40,478 nucleotides of DNA from G963666945 sp963666945 (GCA_963666945.2 CAXXRT010000058.1:1-40478); one strand, 5' to 3'. Counted from the stretch's first letter, positions 7,603 through 16,682 are shown. The notes: generated from the letters alone by a model not told the origin. Numbers and translations: made by a program.

Positions 7603-8637
7603 ATGCAAAAAGGAAATAAATACGGAACTCATCGTGTTATAGAGCCTAAAGGTACTTTACCTCAGCCAGCTCTTAAAATAGATAACACAATGGAGATATA
7701 TGATAATGAACTTCTTATTGATGTTATTACATTAAACATTGACTCGGCTTCTTATACTCAGGTAAAAGGTGCTTGCGGCGGTGATGCCGAGAAGATGAAA
7801 GAAATGATTTTGTCTATTGTTGGAGAGAGAGGAAAAATGCAAAATCCTGTGACTGGTTCAGGAGGTATGCTTATCGGTGTTGTTAAAGCTATTGGACCTA
7901 ACTTTGCTGACAAGTCGGTAAAAGTGGGCGATAAGATAGCTACTTTAGTATCTTTATCATTAACACCTCTTGTTATTGATGAGATTACTAATCTTGACCC
8001 TGCTTCTGATCAGGTAGATATTAAAGGTCAGGCTATACTTTTTGAGACAGGATTATTTGCAGTTCTTCCAGATGATATCAACGAAAAACTGGCTCTTGCT
8101 GCTCTTGATGTTGCAGGTGCACCGGCTCAGGTTGACAGATTGGTTAAAAAAGACAACACCGTATGTATCATCGGTGGTGGTGGTAAGTCGGGAATGCTTT
8201 GCTGTTACCAGGCAATGAAAAATGCGGGAGCTAATGGAAAGGTTATTGTTGTTGAGTATTCAAAAGAGAATGCGCAACGTATTCTTGATATGAAACTGGC
8301 TACTCATGTTATTGTTGCTGATGCTACAGATGTAATAGATGTATATAATAAAGTAACTGAGATTGTTGGTGAAGAAGGTTGTGATATAGTTATTAATAAC
8401 GTTAATGTACCTAATACCGAAATGACTTCTATCCTTATAACTAAGGACAGGGGTATGATTTATTTCTTCTCAATGGCTACTTCTTTCACTAAAGCTGCTT
8501 TAGGTGCAGAAGGTGTTGGAAAAGATATCGACCTTATTATGGGTAATGGATATGCTGCAGGACACGCAGATTTGACTCTTCAGATCTTAAGAGAATCTAA
8601 AGAGGTTAGGGCAATGTTTGAGAAACTATACGTTTAA
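7603..8637 (+). CDS. kdd: L-erythro-3,5-diaminohexanoate dehydrogenase
   Basis: The 344-residue NAD(P)-dependent dehydrogenase oxidises and deaminates L-erythro-3,5-diaminohexanoate to 3-keto-5-aminohexanoate. A Rossmann motif GGGGKSG is at 191-197 after a beta strand, with VVEYSKEN about 25 residues on. The N-terminal half (HRVIEPKGTLPQPALKIDN) is typical of Kdd, a relative of the medium-chain dehydrogenases without their zinc site. Length matches the family (about 340-350). It lies between kce and kamA and feeds Kce directly. The acidic residue after the second strand (VVEYS) suggests NAD rather than NADP, which is inference. Confidence 0.95.
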   Translation: MQKGNKYGTHRVIEPKGTLPQPALKIDNTMEIYDNELLIDVITLNIDSASYTQVKGACGGDAEKMKEMILSIVGERGKMQNPVTGSGGMLIGVVKAIGPNFADKSVKVGDKIATLVSLSLTPLVIDEITNLDPASDQVDIKGQAILFETGLFAVLPDDINEKLALAALDVAGAPAQVDRLVKKDNTVCIIGGGGKSGMLCCYQAMKNAGANGKVIVVEYSKENAQRILDMKLATHVIVADATDVIDVYNKVTEIVGEEGCDIVINNVNVPNTEMTSILITKDRGMIYFFSMATSFTKAALGAEGVGKDIDLIMGNGYAAGHADLTLQILRESKEVRAMFEKLYV

Positions 8638-8659
8638 TAAATTATAGGATTTAGAAAAG

Positions 8660-9901
8660 ATGATTACAAATAGAAGAAAAGAGCTTTTCCCTGAAGTTAC
8701 CGATGAACAGTGGAACGATTGGAAATGGCAGGTGAAAAACAGGGTAGAGACTCTGGATCAGTTAAAAAAATTAATTGATTTAACTGAAGAGGAAGAAGAA
8801 GGAGTGAAGAAGTCATTAGCAACACTGCGTATGGCGATCACACCTTATTATATGACTCTGATTGATCCTAATAATCCTAATTGTCCTGTTCGTAAGCAGG
8901 CAATACCTACGGGTGCTGAGGTTCATCAGTCAGCAGCTGATTTATTGGATCCATTGCACGAAGATGAGGATTCTCCAACTCCAGGACTTACTCACAGATA
9001 TCCGGACAGGGTATTGTTTCTGATAACAGACATGTGTTCTATGTATTGTCGTCACTGTACCAGAAGACGTTTTGCCGGTCAAAAAGATGCAGAAACTCCT
9101 GCTGACAGAATACAAAAAGCTATAGACTATATAGCAGCAACTCCTGAAGTCAGGGATGTACTTCTTTCTGGTGGTGATGCCCTTATGGTTAGCGATGCCA
9201 TGTTGGAGTCGATAATTAAGAGATTAAGAGATATTCCTCATGTTGAAATTATTCGTATTGGATCTCGTACTCCAGTAGTTTGTCCTCAGCGTATTACTGA
9301 CGATCTTGTTAATATGCTGAAAAAATATCACCCAATCTGGTTGAATACTCACTTTAACCATTCTAACGAAATCACCCCTGAGGCTACTGAGGCTTGTGCT
9401 AAGCTTGCTAATGCAGGAGTGCCTTTGGGTAACCAGTCTGTTCTTCTTAGAGGAATCAACGATACCGTGGGAATAATGAAAGATTTAGTGCGTAATCTTG
9501 TGAAGATCAGGGTTAGACCTTACTATATATATCAGTGTGATCTATCTATGGGATTAGAGCACTTTAGAACCCCTGTCTCTAAGGGTATAGAGATTATAGA
9601 GAATCTGCGTGGTCATACTTCTGGTTATGCAGTACCTACTTTCGTAGTTGATGCTCCAGGTGGAGGAGGTAAAATACCTGTAATGCCTCAGTATGTTATT
9701 TCTCAAGCTCCTGGTAAGGTTGTTTTACGTAACTTTGAAGGTGTTATAACTACTTATACTGAGCCTGCAAGTTACGACAATGAGGATTACTCAACTAGCG
9801 ATTCTTCTAATGGTGTTTCTTCTTTATTAAAAGGTAGAAGATTATCTTTAGAGCCTGCTAATCTTGATCGTCATAAAATAAGTGAAAAACGCAAAAAGTA
9901 G
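8660..9901 (+). CDS. kamA: L-lysine 2,3-aminomutase (radical SAM)
   Basis: The 413-residue enzyme converts L-lysine to L-beta-lysine, opening the pathway. The radical-SAM motif CSMYCRHC gives C126, C130 and C133 for the [4Fe-4S] cluster. The PLP lysine is K338 in DAPGGGGKIP. D294 and D331 fit the two aspartates that hold the substrate epsilon-amine in the clostridial enzyme (293 and 330 there). The one-residue offset along the whole length indicates a true orthologue rather than an EpmB-type or glutamate 2,3-aminomutase. It is oxygen sensitive by nature, in line with an anaerobe. It sits 22 bases after kdd and 9 bases before kamB. Confidence 0.97.
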   Translation: MITNRRKELFPEVTDEQWNDWKWQVKNRVETLDQLKKLIDLTEEEEEGVKKSLATLRMAITPYYMTLIDPNNPNCPVRKQAIPTGAEVHQSAADLLDPLHEDEDSPTPGLTHRYPDRVLFLITDMCSMYCRHCTRRRFAGQKDAETPADRIQKAIDYIAATPEVRDVLLSGGDALMVSDAMLESIIKRLRDIPHVEIIRIGSRTPVVCPQRITDDLVNMLKKYHPIWLNTHFNHSNEITPEATEACAKLANAGVPLGNQSVLLRGINDTVGIMKDLVRNLVKIRVRPYYIYQCDLSMGLEHFRTPVSKGIEIIENLRGHTSGYAVPTFVVDAPGGGGKIPVMPQYVISQAPGKVVLRNFEGVITTYTEPASYDNEDYSTSDSSNGVSSLLKGRRLSLEPANLDRHKISEKRKK

Positions 9902-9910
9902 ATAAGGTAA

Positions 9911-10918
9911 ATGCCTTTTATAGAGGATATATTAAAATATAAGAGCCTCTCTGTTGTGGGGCTTGAAAAGAACACCGGGAAAACGGAGTGCTTAAACTTT
10001 GTATTGCGTCGCCTGAAAGACAGGGACTTGCAAATAGCACTCACTTCTATTGGTATTGATGGCGAATCGGTCGATCAGGTGAAGATGACTCATAAGCCTG
10101 AGATTGAGTTGCAGGAAAGCACTATTTTTGTTACTTCCGAAAAACATTATCGTGAAAAGCATATTGTTTCGGAGGTGCTTGATGTTAGTGAGCAACATAC
10201 ATCTCTTGGTCGATTGGTTACGGCCAGGGCTAAGGGCAGAGGGAAGGTTTTAATTTCCGGACCTGCCAGTACGGCCTGGTTAAAAACTGTCATTAAGGAT
10301 ATGGAGAAGTTAAATGTTGGTACAACAATTATCGACGGTGCTTTGTCACGTTTAAGCCTGGGTTCTCCTGCTGTTGCAGAAAGTATTATTTTGGCAACAG
10401 GTGCAGCTGTTTCAAATAATATCCCACAATTAGTTAAAAAGACAAAGTTTGTATACGACCTTATTAATATTGAGGAATATAATACCACTATAAAAGACGA
10501 ATTATTAAATAAAACCAAAGGTATTTGGGCAATAGATGCAGAAGGAAATGTTCACGATCTGGATATCCCTTCTGTATTCCTTATTGATGGAAGTAAGGAT
10601 AAACTGTTTGCTCATGGCACGCTAATTTATGTTACTGGTGCCATAAGTGATAAGCTTCTTAATTTTCTTCGTATTCAGAAGAATATAAAAGATATTGTGC
10701 TTGTTGTAAAAGATTTTACTAAGATTTTTGTTTCACCTCATGCATATAATGCTTATCTTAACAGGGGTGGTAAAATAAAAGTTTTATTACGTACTAACCT
10801 TATTGCTGTGACAGTTAATCCTGTTTCGCCCGATGGTTATGTACTGAATTCTGAAAAATTGAGAGATGCAATGTCTGAGAGCTTGCAGATACCTGTTTAT
10901 GATATTAAAAAGCTTTAG
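9911..10918 (+). CDS. kamB: Lysine 5,6-aminomutase reactivase subunit KamB
   Basis: The 335-residue protein lies between kamA and kamC, the position of KamB in lysine-fermentation operons. It starts with a nucleotide-binding-like segment, VVGLEKNTGKTE (about 15-26). The glycine normally opening a Walker A loop sits one place early, so the P-loop is degenerate (G17, then NTGKT at 21-25). Further on are a DGALSRLSLGSP segment near 148 and a long C-terminal half with no motif I know. Current family naming treats KamB with KamC as the factor that reactivates B12-inactivated KamDE. I know of no solid mechanism for KamB, so the role rests on context. It ends 4 bases before kamC, implying coupled translation. 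Confidence 0.8.
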   Translation: MPFIEDILKYKSLSVVGLEKNTGKTECLNFVLRRLKDRDLQIALTSIGIDGESVDQVKMTHKPEIELQESTIFVTSEKHYREKHIVSEVLDVSEQHTSLGRLVTARAKGRGKVLISGPASTAWLKTVIKDMEKLNVGTTIIDGALSRLSLGSPAVAESIILATGAAVSNNIPQLVKKTKFVYDLINIEEYNTTIKDELLNKTKGIWAIDAEGNVHDLDIPSVFLIDGSKDKLFAHGTLIYVTGAISDKLLNFLRIQKNIKDIVLVVKDFTKIFVSPHAYNAYLNRGGKIKVLLRTNLIAVTVNPVSPDGYVLNSEKLRDAMSESLQIPVYDIKKL

Positions 10919-10922
10919 CAAA

Positions 10923-12311
10923 ATGACAAGATTACGAAATGTAATAGATAAAGTTAGCGGAATGAGATATATGGTGGAGGAGCTTGAAATGTGTTCAAGT
11001 CTTGCAAAACGCCATCTTTTGTCTTCAGAATATCTTTATGATCAAGTGTCTATTGTTAAGGAAATTGAGAATGTTTCCGAGATGTTCTCTATTATTGAAA
11101 ATGAAGAAAACAATTCTTTTATTGAGAAACTTAAGGCTAAACTTTCGCATATTCTTGATATAAGAACAACCCTTTGCAATATATCTAATGCTGCCGTATT
11201 AGACGATATTGAACTTTTTGAGGTAAAACGATTTGCTTTATTGTCAGATGAAATTTCTGAATTGCTTTCAACAATAGGTTATACTACTATTTGTCTGCCT
11301 TCCTTGGAGAAAGTTATTAGTATTTTGGATCCTGATAATCAGCGAGTGGCAAATTTCTACATATATCCTTCATATAGCCCGGTTCTTGCCTCTTTAAGGA
11401 AGAAGCAGGATGCTGTCAGAGATGAGAATCCTGAGGAAAGTGAAGAGATCAGATTGAAATGTGTTGAGCTGGAGGATCATATTCGTCAGGAATTATCACT
11501 TGCCTTATATGAGTATTCGAGTCCATTAATGGAGGCACTTGAAAGTGTTGCATATATCGATATATTATTGGCTAAGGCGGTTCTGGCTAAGAAGTTGAAT
11601 CTTTGCAAGCCTGAAATGGCAAACGAGGTTACTTCTTATAAGGCATTATTTAATCCGCAGCTTAAAAGTATACTTGCTTTGAAAGGTAAAGAGTTTCAGG
11701 CTGTTGATATTAGTCTTTATGAGTCTCCTTGTTTAATTACAGGTGCAAATATGGCCGGTAAGACAGTTGTGTTAAAGACTATCGCATTAGCTCAGTATCT
11801 TTTCCAATTTGGATTCTTTGTTCCTGCTGACAGGGCAGAGATTGTGCCAGTTGAAGAAATAATGCTGAGTGTTGGAGATGAACAGTCGGAGATGAACGGA
11901 TTGTCTTCTTTTGCGGCAGAAATGCTTAATATAAATGCTATTATTAAGGCTGTTCATTCTAAAAAGAAAATACTTGCTTTGATAGATGAACTGGCTAGAA
12001 CAACAAATCCGGAAGAGGGTAAGGCTATTGTTAGTGCAACAATAGATATTCTTGAGGATTCAAATATACGAAGTCTGATCACTACACATTATAATGGTCT
12101 GGGTACATCTTGTAGAAAGCTTAGGGTGAAGGGCTTAATGACAGAAAAGATTACAAGTAAGGTAACCATAGAGAGTATTAATAACTATATGGATTACTCT
12201 TTGGTAGAGAATAATGATGATGTTGTGCCTATGGAAGCTTTAAGAATAGCAAATATTTTAGGAGTGGATTCGGAATTGCTTGAAAGAGCTGACAAATATA
12301 CAATTAGATAA
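10923..12311 (+). CDS. kamC: Lysine 5,6-aminomutase reactivase ATPase KamC (MutS-like)
   Basis: The 462-residue protein has a C-terminal MutS-type ABC ATPase domain. Walker A is TGANMAGKT at 273-281. The signature-region helix is VGDEQSEMNGLSSFAAEM. Walker B is LALIDELARTTNPEEG and the switch histidine is in TTHYNGL. The N-terminal half looks like the helical lever of MutS, but no mismatch-binding domain is present, so repair is unlikely. Its place between kamB and kamD points to ATP-driven release of damaged cobalamin from KamDE, as assigned to this family. I chose the ATG at 10923 because it follows the kamB stop by 4 bases; the in-frame ATG at 10866 would lie inside kamB. Confidence 0.85.
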   Translation: MTRLRNVIDKVSGMRYMVEELEMCSSLAKRHLLSSEYLYDQVSIVKEIENVSEMFSIIENEENNSFIEKLKAKLSHILDIRTTLCNISNAAVLDDIELFEVKRFALLSDEISELLSTIGYTTICLPSLEKVISILDPDNQRVANFYIYPSYSPVLASLRKKQDAVRDENPEESEEIRLKCVELEDHIRQELSLALYEYSSPLMEALESVAYIDILLAKAVLAKKLNLCKPEMANEVTSYKALFNPQLKSILALKGKEFQAVDISLYESPCLITGANMAGKTVVLKTIALAQYLFQFGFFVPADRAEIVPVEEIMLSVGDEQSEMNGLSSFAAEMLNINAIIKAVHSKKKILALIDELARTTNPEEGKAIVSATIDILEDSNIRSLITTHYNGLGTSCRKLRVKGLMTEKITSKVTIESINNYMDYSLVENNDDVVPMEALRIANILGVDSELLERADKYTIR

Positions 12312-12341
12312 AGGAAATATAAATAGTAAAATACATATTAA

Positions 12342-13895
12342 ATGCAAACAAGTAAGTTAGGACTTGATTTTACAAAAGTGGAAAAAGCCAAGCAAGTGTC
12401 AAAGAACATTGCTGAGAATGTACAAAAGTTTGTAGACAATTACACTACTGTAGCTGTAGAGAGAACTCTTTGTCGTTTGATGGGTATTGACGGAATAGAT
12501 GCTGATGGGGTACCACTTCCAAATGTATTGGTTGATCACCTTGTTGAGAATGGTGTGTTGAATGAGGGTGTAATGTTTTATCTTGGTAATGCTATAGTTG
12601 ACACAGGACTATCTACTCAGGAAATTGCAGAGAAGATTGCTGAAGGTACTTTAGATATTACTAAATTAAATATTCACACTAAAGAAGAGATTGATGCTGC
12701 TGTTAAGCCTTATATTGAGGCGAGTATGGAGCGTATCAAAAGACGCAGGGAGAAGAGGGAGAATTTTATTGAGAATAATTGTGAAGGTGCAAAACCATAT
12801 TTATATGTAATTGTTGCTACCGGTAATATCTATGAGGATGTTGTACAGGCAGAGGCAGCAGCCCGTCAAGGAGCAGATATCATTGCCGTTATCCGTACTA
12901 CCGGACAGTCGCTATTGGATTATGTTCCTTATGGTGCTACCACAGAAGGATTTGGAGGAACATTTGCTACTCAGGAGAATTTCCGTATTATGAGAGAGGC
13001 ACTGGATAAAGTAGGGGAGGAAGAGAAGCGATATATCCGTCTTTGTAACTATTGTTCTGGTCTTTGTATGCCTGAGATTGCAGTAATGGGAGCTTTCGAA
13101 GGTCTGGATGTTATGCTTAATGATGCTCTTTACGGCATTCTTTTCCGTGATATCAACATGAAGCGTACAATTGTTGACCAGTACTTTTCTCGTGTAATTA
13201 ACGGGTATGCCGGTGTAATTATTAATACGGGTGAAGATAATTACCTAACTACTGCAGATGCATTTGAAGAGGCACACACAGTTTTGGCTTCTGATCTTAT
13301 TAATGAGCAATTGGCTCTTATTGCTGCTTTACCAGAAGAGCAAATGGGACTGGGTCATGCATTTGAGATGGATCCTAGTCTGGAGAATGGATTTCTTTTC
13401 GAGCTGGCACAGGCTCAGATGACCAGGGAGATTTTTCCTAAGGCTCCTTTAAAATATATGCCTCCTACCAAGTTTATGACAGGTAATATTTTCAGAGGTC
13501 ATGTTCAGGATGCTTTATTTAATCAGATTTCTATATGGACAGGACAGGGAATTCAGTTGTTGGGTATGATGACTGAGGCTATACATACTCCTTTTATGTC
13601 TGATCGTTATCTTTCTATTGAGAATGCAAAATATGTATTCAATAATATGAAGAGTATTGGAGAGGAAGTGGAGTACAAGAAAGACGGAATTATTCAGAAG
13701 CGTGCTCAGAAGGTACTTGATGAAGCTTCTGAAATCCTTACAAAGATTGATAATGAAGGTTTGTTCTCTGCCCTTTCAAAAGGAATGTTTGCAGATATTA
13801 AACGTCCTGTTGACGGAGGAAAAGGTTTAGCTGGTGTAACTGAAAAAGGAGCCAACTATTTTAACCCATTCATAGACCTGATGAAAAACAGATAG
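12342..13895 (+). CDS. kamD: Beta-lysine (lysine) 5,6-aminomutase, alpha subunit
   Basis: The 517-residue catalytic subunit forms the TIM barrel over which adenosylcobalamin and PLP from KamE act. The enzyme moves the terminal amino group of beta-lysine from C6 to C5 to give 3,5-diaminohexanoate. The segment IRTTGQSLLDYVPYGATTEG (185-204) and the early VERTLCRLMGIDG motif are typical of KamD. Length agrees with the family (about 510-520). No B12-binding motif is expected in this chain, and none is present. It lies after kamC (30-base gap) and 58 bases before kamE, the widest gap in the operon. A short internal frame on the same strand at 12811-12993 is not a gene. Confidence 0.96.
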   Translation: MQTSKLGLDFTKVEKAKQVSKNIAENVQKFVDNYTTVAVERTLCRLMGIDGIDADGVPLPNVLVDHLVENGVLNEGVMFYLGNAIVDTGLSTQEIAEKIAEGTLDITKLNIHTKEEIDAAVKPYIEASMERIKRRREKRENFIENNCEGAKPYLYVIVATGNIYEDVVQAEAAARQGADIIAVIRTTGQSLLDYVPYGATTEGFGGTFATQENFRIMREALDKVGEEEKRYIRLCNYCSGLCMPEIAVMGAFEGLDVMLNDALYGILFRDINMKRTIVDQYFSRVINGYAGVIINTGEDNYLTTADAFEEAHTVLASDLINEQLALIAALPEEQMGLGHAFEMDPSLENGFLFELAQAQMTREIFPKAPLKYMPPTKFMTGNIFRGHVQDALFNQISIWTGQGIQLLGMMTEAIHTPFMSDRYLSIENAKYVFNNMKSIGEEVEYKKDGIIQKRAQKVLDEASEILTKIDNEGLFSALSKGMFADIKRPVDGGKGLAGVTEKGANYFNPFIDLMKNR

Positions 13896-13953
13896 TCTGT
13901 TAGGAATTTGATTTTTTATTATTTAGTATTAACTTGACAAAAAACATATAAAG

Positions 13954-14748
13954 ATGAGCGGTGGTTTATATTCAACGGACGAAAAGGATTTCGACCAAAC
14001 ACTGGATCTTAAAAAGTTAAAGCCTTATGGTGATACAATGAACGATGGTAAAACTCAGGTTAGTTTTACTCTTCCCGTTCCTTGTTGTGAAGAATCTATA
14101 GAAGCAGCAAAGCAGATGATGAAAAAGATGGGCTTTGAGAACCCTCAAATAGTGTTTTACAAAGAATTAATGAAAGGATTTACTTTTTTTAATTGTTATG
14201 GAAGTACTACGCATACTGTTGATTATGAAAGCATTCATGTTCCAAAGGCAGATTCAGTTACAATGAATATGCATGAGGTAGATGAATTTGTTGCGGAGCA
14301 TATCGGTCGTAAGGTTGTTGTTGTTGGAGCAAGTACTGGAACTGATGCTCACACTGTGGGTATTGATGCCATTATGAACATGAAGGGGTTTGCAGGTCAT
14401 TACGGACTTGAGCGTTATGAGTCTATAGAGGCTTTAAATATGGGGTCACAGGTTTCTAACGAAGAATTCATAGCTAAGGCAATAGAGATGAATGCTGATG
14501 TTTTATTGGTATCTCAGACTGTTACGCAAAAAGATGTACATATTCACAATCTTGTTGAGCTGGTAGAGATGCTAGAGGCTGAAGGATTAAGAGAAAAAGT
14601 CATATTAATCTGTGGTGGTCCGCGTATTTCTTATGAATTAGCTAAAGAGCTTGGTTATGATGCAGGTTTTGGTATGAACAAATATGCTGATGATGTTGCT
14701 TCTTATGCTGTTCAAGAACTTGACAGAAGATTGAATAAAAATAAATAG
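13954..14748 (+). CDS. kamE: Beta-lysine (lysine) 5,6-aminomutase, beta subunit (B12-binding)
   Basis: The 264-residue subunit carries both cofactors. The base-off cobalamin motif DxHxxG is D131-A-H133-T-V-G136, and H133 is the number reported for the characterised enzyme. K144 in MNMKGFAG matches the lysine that holds PLP as an aldimine in the resting state. A Rossmann-type B12 domain follows (VLLVSQTVTQ, ILICGGPRIS). The N-terminal part (about 1-100) is the dimerisation region. It is the last kam gene, 2 bases before atoA, so translation is probably coupled. Loss of either cofactor residue would kill the step, and both are intact. Confidence 0.97.
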   Translation: MSGGLYSTDEKDFDQTLDLKKLKPYGDTMNDGKTQVSFTLPVPCCEESIEAAKQMMKKMGFENPQIVFYKELMKGFTFFNCYGSTTHTVDYESIHVPKADSVTMNMHEVDEFVAEHIGRKVVVVGASTGTDAHTVGIDAIMNMKGFAGHYGLERYESIEALNMGSQVSNEEFIAKAIEMNADVLLVSQTVTQKDVHIHNLVELVEMLEAEGLREKVILICGGPRISYELAKELGYDAGFGMNKYADDVASYAVQELDRRLNKNK

Positions 14749-14750
14749 TC

Positions 14751-15410
14751 ATGGATAAAAAAGAAATAATAGAAATTATCGCCAAGCGTGTAGCCATGGA
14801 GCTACACGATGGAGATGTTGTTAACTTAGGAATAGGAATACCTACTTTTATTCCTAATTATTTGCCTAAAGATATTACCGTTACTCTTCAGTCAGAAAAC
14901 GGATTGTTGGGTATGGGGCCTACTCCTGCAGAGGGTGAAGAGGATGAATCCTTTGTAAATGCCGGAGGTATGTATACAACAGCTAATCCGGGAGCTTCAA
15001 CTTTCGATAGCTCTGTGTCTTTCTCAATTATCAGGGGAGGACATGTTGATGTTACTGTTCTAGGTGCTCTTCAGGTTGACGAAAAAGGTAATCTTGCTAA
15101 CTGGGTTATTCCAGGTAAAATGACTCCTGGAATGGGAGGAGCCATGGATCTTGTTAGTGGTGCTAAACGAGTAATTCTTTCTATGGAGCACACTGCAAAG
15201 GGAAGACATAAGATACTTAAGGAATGTAATCTTCCCCTTACTGCAGCCGGAGAGGTGGATATGATTGTTACCGAGATGGGAGTTATGGAAATTACTCCTG
15301 AAGGAATTGTCCTTACAGAGAAGAATCCTGCATTTACAATTGAGCAAATTCAAGAGGCTACTGAGGCAAAATTAATTATTGCTGAAGATCTAATTGATAT
15401 GAAGCAATAG
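14751..15410 (+). CDS. atoA: Butyryl-CoA:acetoacetate CoA-transferase, beta subunit
   Basis: The 219-residue subunit B of the family I CoA-transferase carries the catalytic glutamate, E49 in the SENG motif (QSENGLLGMGP), which forms the covalent CoA thioester. NLGIGIPT near 25 and the late GGAMDLVSGAKRVI are also family hallmarks. It pairs with AtoD (5690-6334) although nine genes stand between them. It begins 2 bases after kamE and ends 42 bases before thl. A perfect 8-bp hairpin lies just inside the coding region at 14787-14808, 36 bases past the start codon. Confidence 0.94.
   Translation: MDKKEIIEIIAKRVAMELHDGDVVNLGIGIPTFIPNYLPKDITVTLQSENGLLGMGPTPAEGEEDESFVNAGGMYTTANPGASTFDSSVSFSIIRGGHVDVTVLGALQVDEKGNLANWVIPGKMTPGMGGAMDLVSGAKRVILSMEHTAKGRHKILKECNLPLTAAGEVDMIVTEMGVMEITPEGIVLTEKNPAFTIEQIQEATEAKLIIAEDLIDMKQ
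14787..14808 (+). repeat. Perfect inverted repeat inside the 5' end of atoA
   Basis: CGTGTAGC and GCTACACG form an 8-bp perfect stem around the 6-base loop CATGGA. It covers codons 13-20 of atoA. An mRNA hairpin here could slow ribosomes or mark processing, but it may be chance; no function is known. Confidence 0.4.
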
Positions 15411-15452
15411 TCCTTAAAGATAAAAGATTGAAAATTTTAAATTAACAGAAAA

Positions 15453-16658
15453 ATGAGTAAAGTATATATCGTTGCAGCCAAAAGAACTGCAATAGGATCG
15501 TTTCTAGGTGCATGTAGTAATGTAACTGCGGAGCAATTGGGAACAGCAGTTGTGAAGAATATTCTGGAAGAGACTAAGGTTGATCCATCTAAGATTGATG
15601 AGCTGATTTGTGGTAACGTGCTTTCTGCAGGTTTAAAGCAAGGTATTGCTCGTCAAATCTCTGTTAATGCCGGAATTCCTCAGGAAGTACCTGCTTATGG
15701 AGTTAATATGATTTGTGGTTCTGGTATGAAGGCTATTCTTAATGCTGTTAATAGTATTAAAGCAGGTGATGCCAATCTTATCATTGCAGGTGGGGCTGAG
15801 TCTATGTCAGGTGCAGGATTTGTTATGCCAGCTACAGCAAGGAATGGTGTAAAAATGGGCGATCTTAAAGTTATTGACCATATGATTTGTGATGGTTTAA
15901 CAGATGCGTTTGGAGAATACCATATGGGTATTACTGCCGAGAATATCGCTGCTAAGTATGAACTAACAAGAGAAGCTCAGGATGAGTTTGCTTATGCCTC
16001 TCAACAAAAAGCTATTGCTGCTGTTGATGGTGGTGTATTTAAAGGTGAGATTGTTCCTGTTGAGGTTAAGTCAAGAAAAGAAACTATTATATTCGATACT
16101 GATGAGTTCCCAAACAGAAGATCTACTCCTGAGAGACTAGCTAATTTACGTCCTGCTTTTAAGAAAGACGGTACAGTTACTGCCGGTAATGCTTCTGGTA
16201 TTAACGATGGTGCTTCTTTTATAATGGTTGCTTCAGAAGAGGCTGTTAAGGAGCACAACTTGACTCCAATTGTAGAGATTGTTGCTACCGGTCAGGGAGG
16301 TGTTGATCCTGCTATTATGGGTATGGGACCTGTTCCTGCTATTGCAAAAGCTGTTAAAAAAGCTGGTCTATCTCTTAAAGATATGGATATTCTTGAGCTT
16401 AACGAGGCTTTCGCTGCTCAGTCTTTAGGAGTAATTACTCAATTATCTGCTGATCATGGAGTAACACCTGAATGGATTAAGGAAAGATGTAATGTTAATG
16501 GTGGAGCAATTGCTTTAGGTCACCCTATTGGAGCATCAGGAAACAGAATTACTGTTACACTTATTCATGAAATGAAGCGTTCAGGAAAGAAATTAGGATT
16601 GGCTTCACTATGTATAGGTGGAGGCATGGGGACAGCTATTATTCTTAAAAATATTTAG
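15453..16658 (+). CDS. thl: Acetyl-CoA acetyltransferase (thiolase)
   Basis: The 401-residue biosynthetic-type thiolase splits acetoacetyl-CoA with CoA into two acetyl-CoA, or runs in reverse. The active-site C88 is in NMICGSGMKA, H357 in GHPIGASG and C387 in LCIGGGMG, all intact. Length is normal (about 390-400). In lysine fermentation it regenerates the acetyl-CoA used by Kce and yields the surplus for ATP. Together with hbd, crt and bcd downstream it could also make butyrate from acetyl-CoA. It lies 42 bases after atoA and 24 bases before bcd. Confidence 0.95.
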   Translation: MSKVYIVAAKRTAIGSFLGACSNVTAEQLGTAVVKNILEETKVDPSKIDELICGNVLSAGLKQGIARQISVNAGIPQEVPAYGVNMICGSGMKAILNAVNSIKAGDANLIIAGGAESMSGAGFVMPATARNGVKMGDLKVIDHMICDGLTDAFGEYHMGITAENIAAKYELTREAQDEFAYASQQKAIAAVDGGVFKGEIVPVEVKSRKETIIFDTDEFPNRRSTPERLANLRPAFKKDGTVTAGNASGINDGASFIMVASEEAVKEHNLTPIVEIVATGQGGVDPAIMGMGPVPAIAKAVKKAGLSLKDMDILELNEAFAAQSLGVITQLSADHGVTPEWIKERCNVNGGAIALGHPIGASGNRITVTLIHEMKRSGKKLGLASLCIGGGMGTAIILKNI

Positions 16659-16682
16659 AATTATATACACTTGTAATTAATA

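Noticed and set aside
10147..10518. Antisense open frame of 123 residues opposite kamB
   Set aside because: It lies wholly within kamB, has no recognisable motif, and similar shadow frames occur opposite most real genes here.
10866..10922. Earlier ATG for kamC at 10866
   Set aside because: It would overlap the kamB coding end by 53 bases and adds residues unlike the family; the ATG at 10923 follows the kamB stop by 4 bases.
10923..12311. KamC as a DNA mismatch repair MutS protein
   Set aside because: It has the ATPase motifs but is only 462 residues, lacks the mismatch-binding and connector domains, and sits between kamB and kamD.
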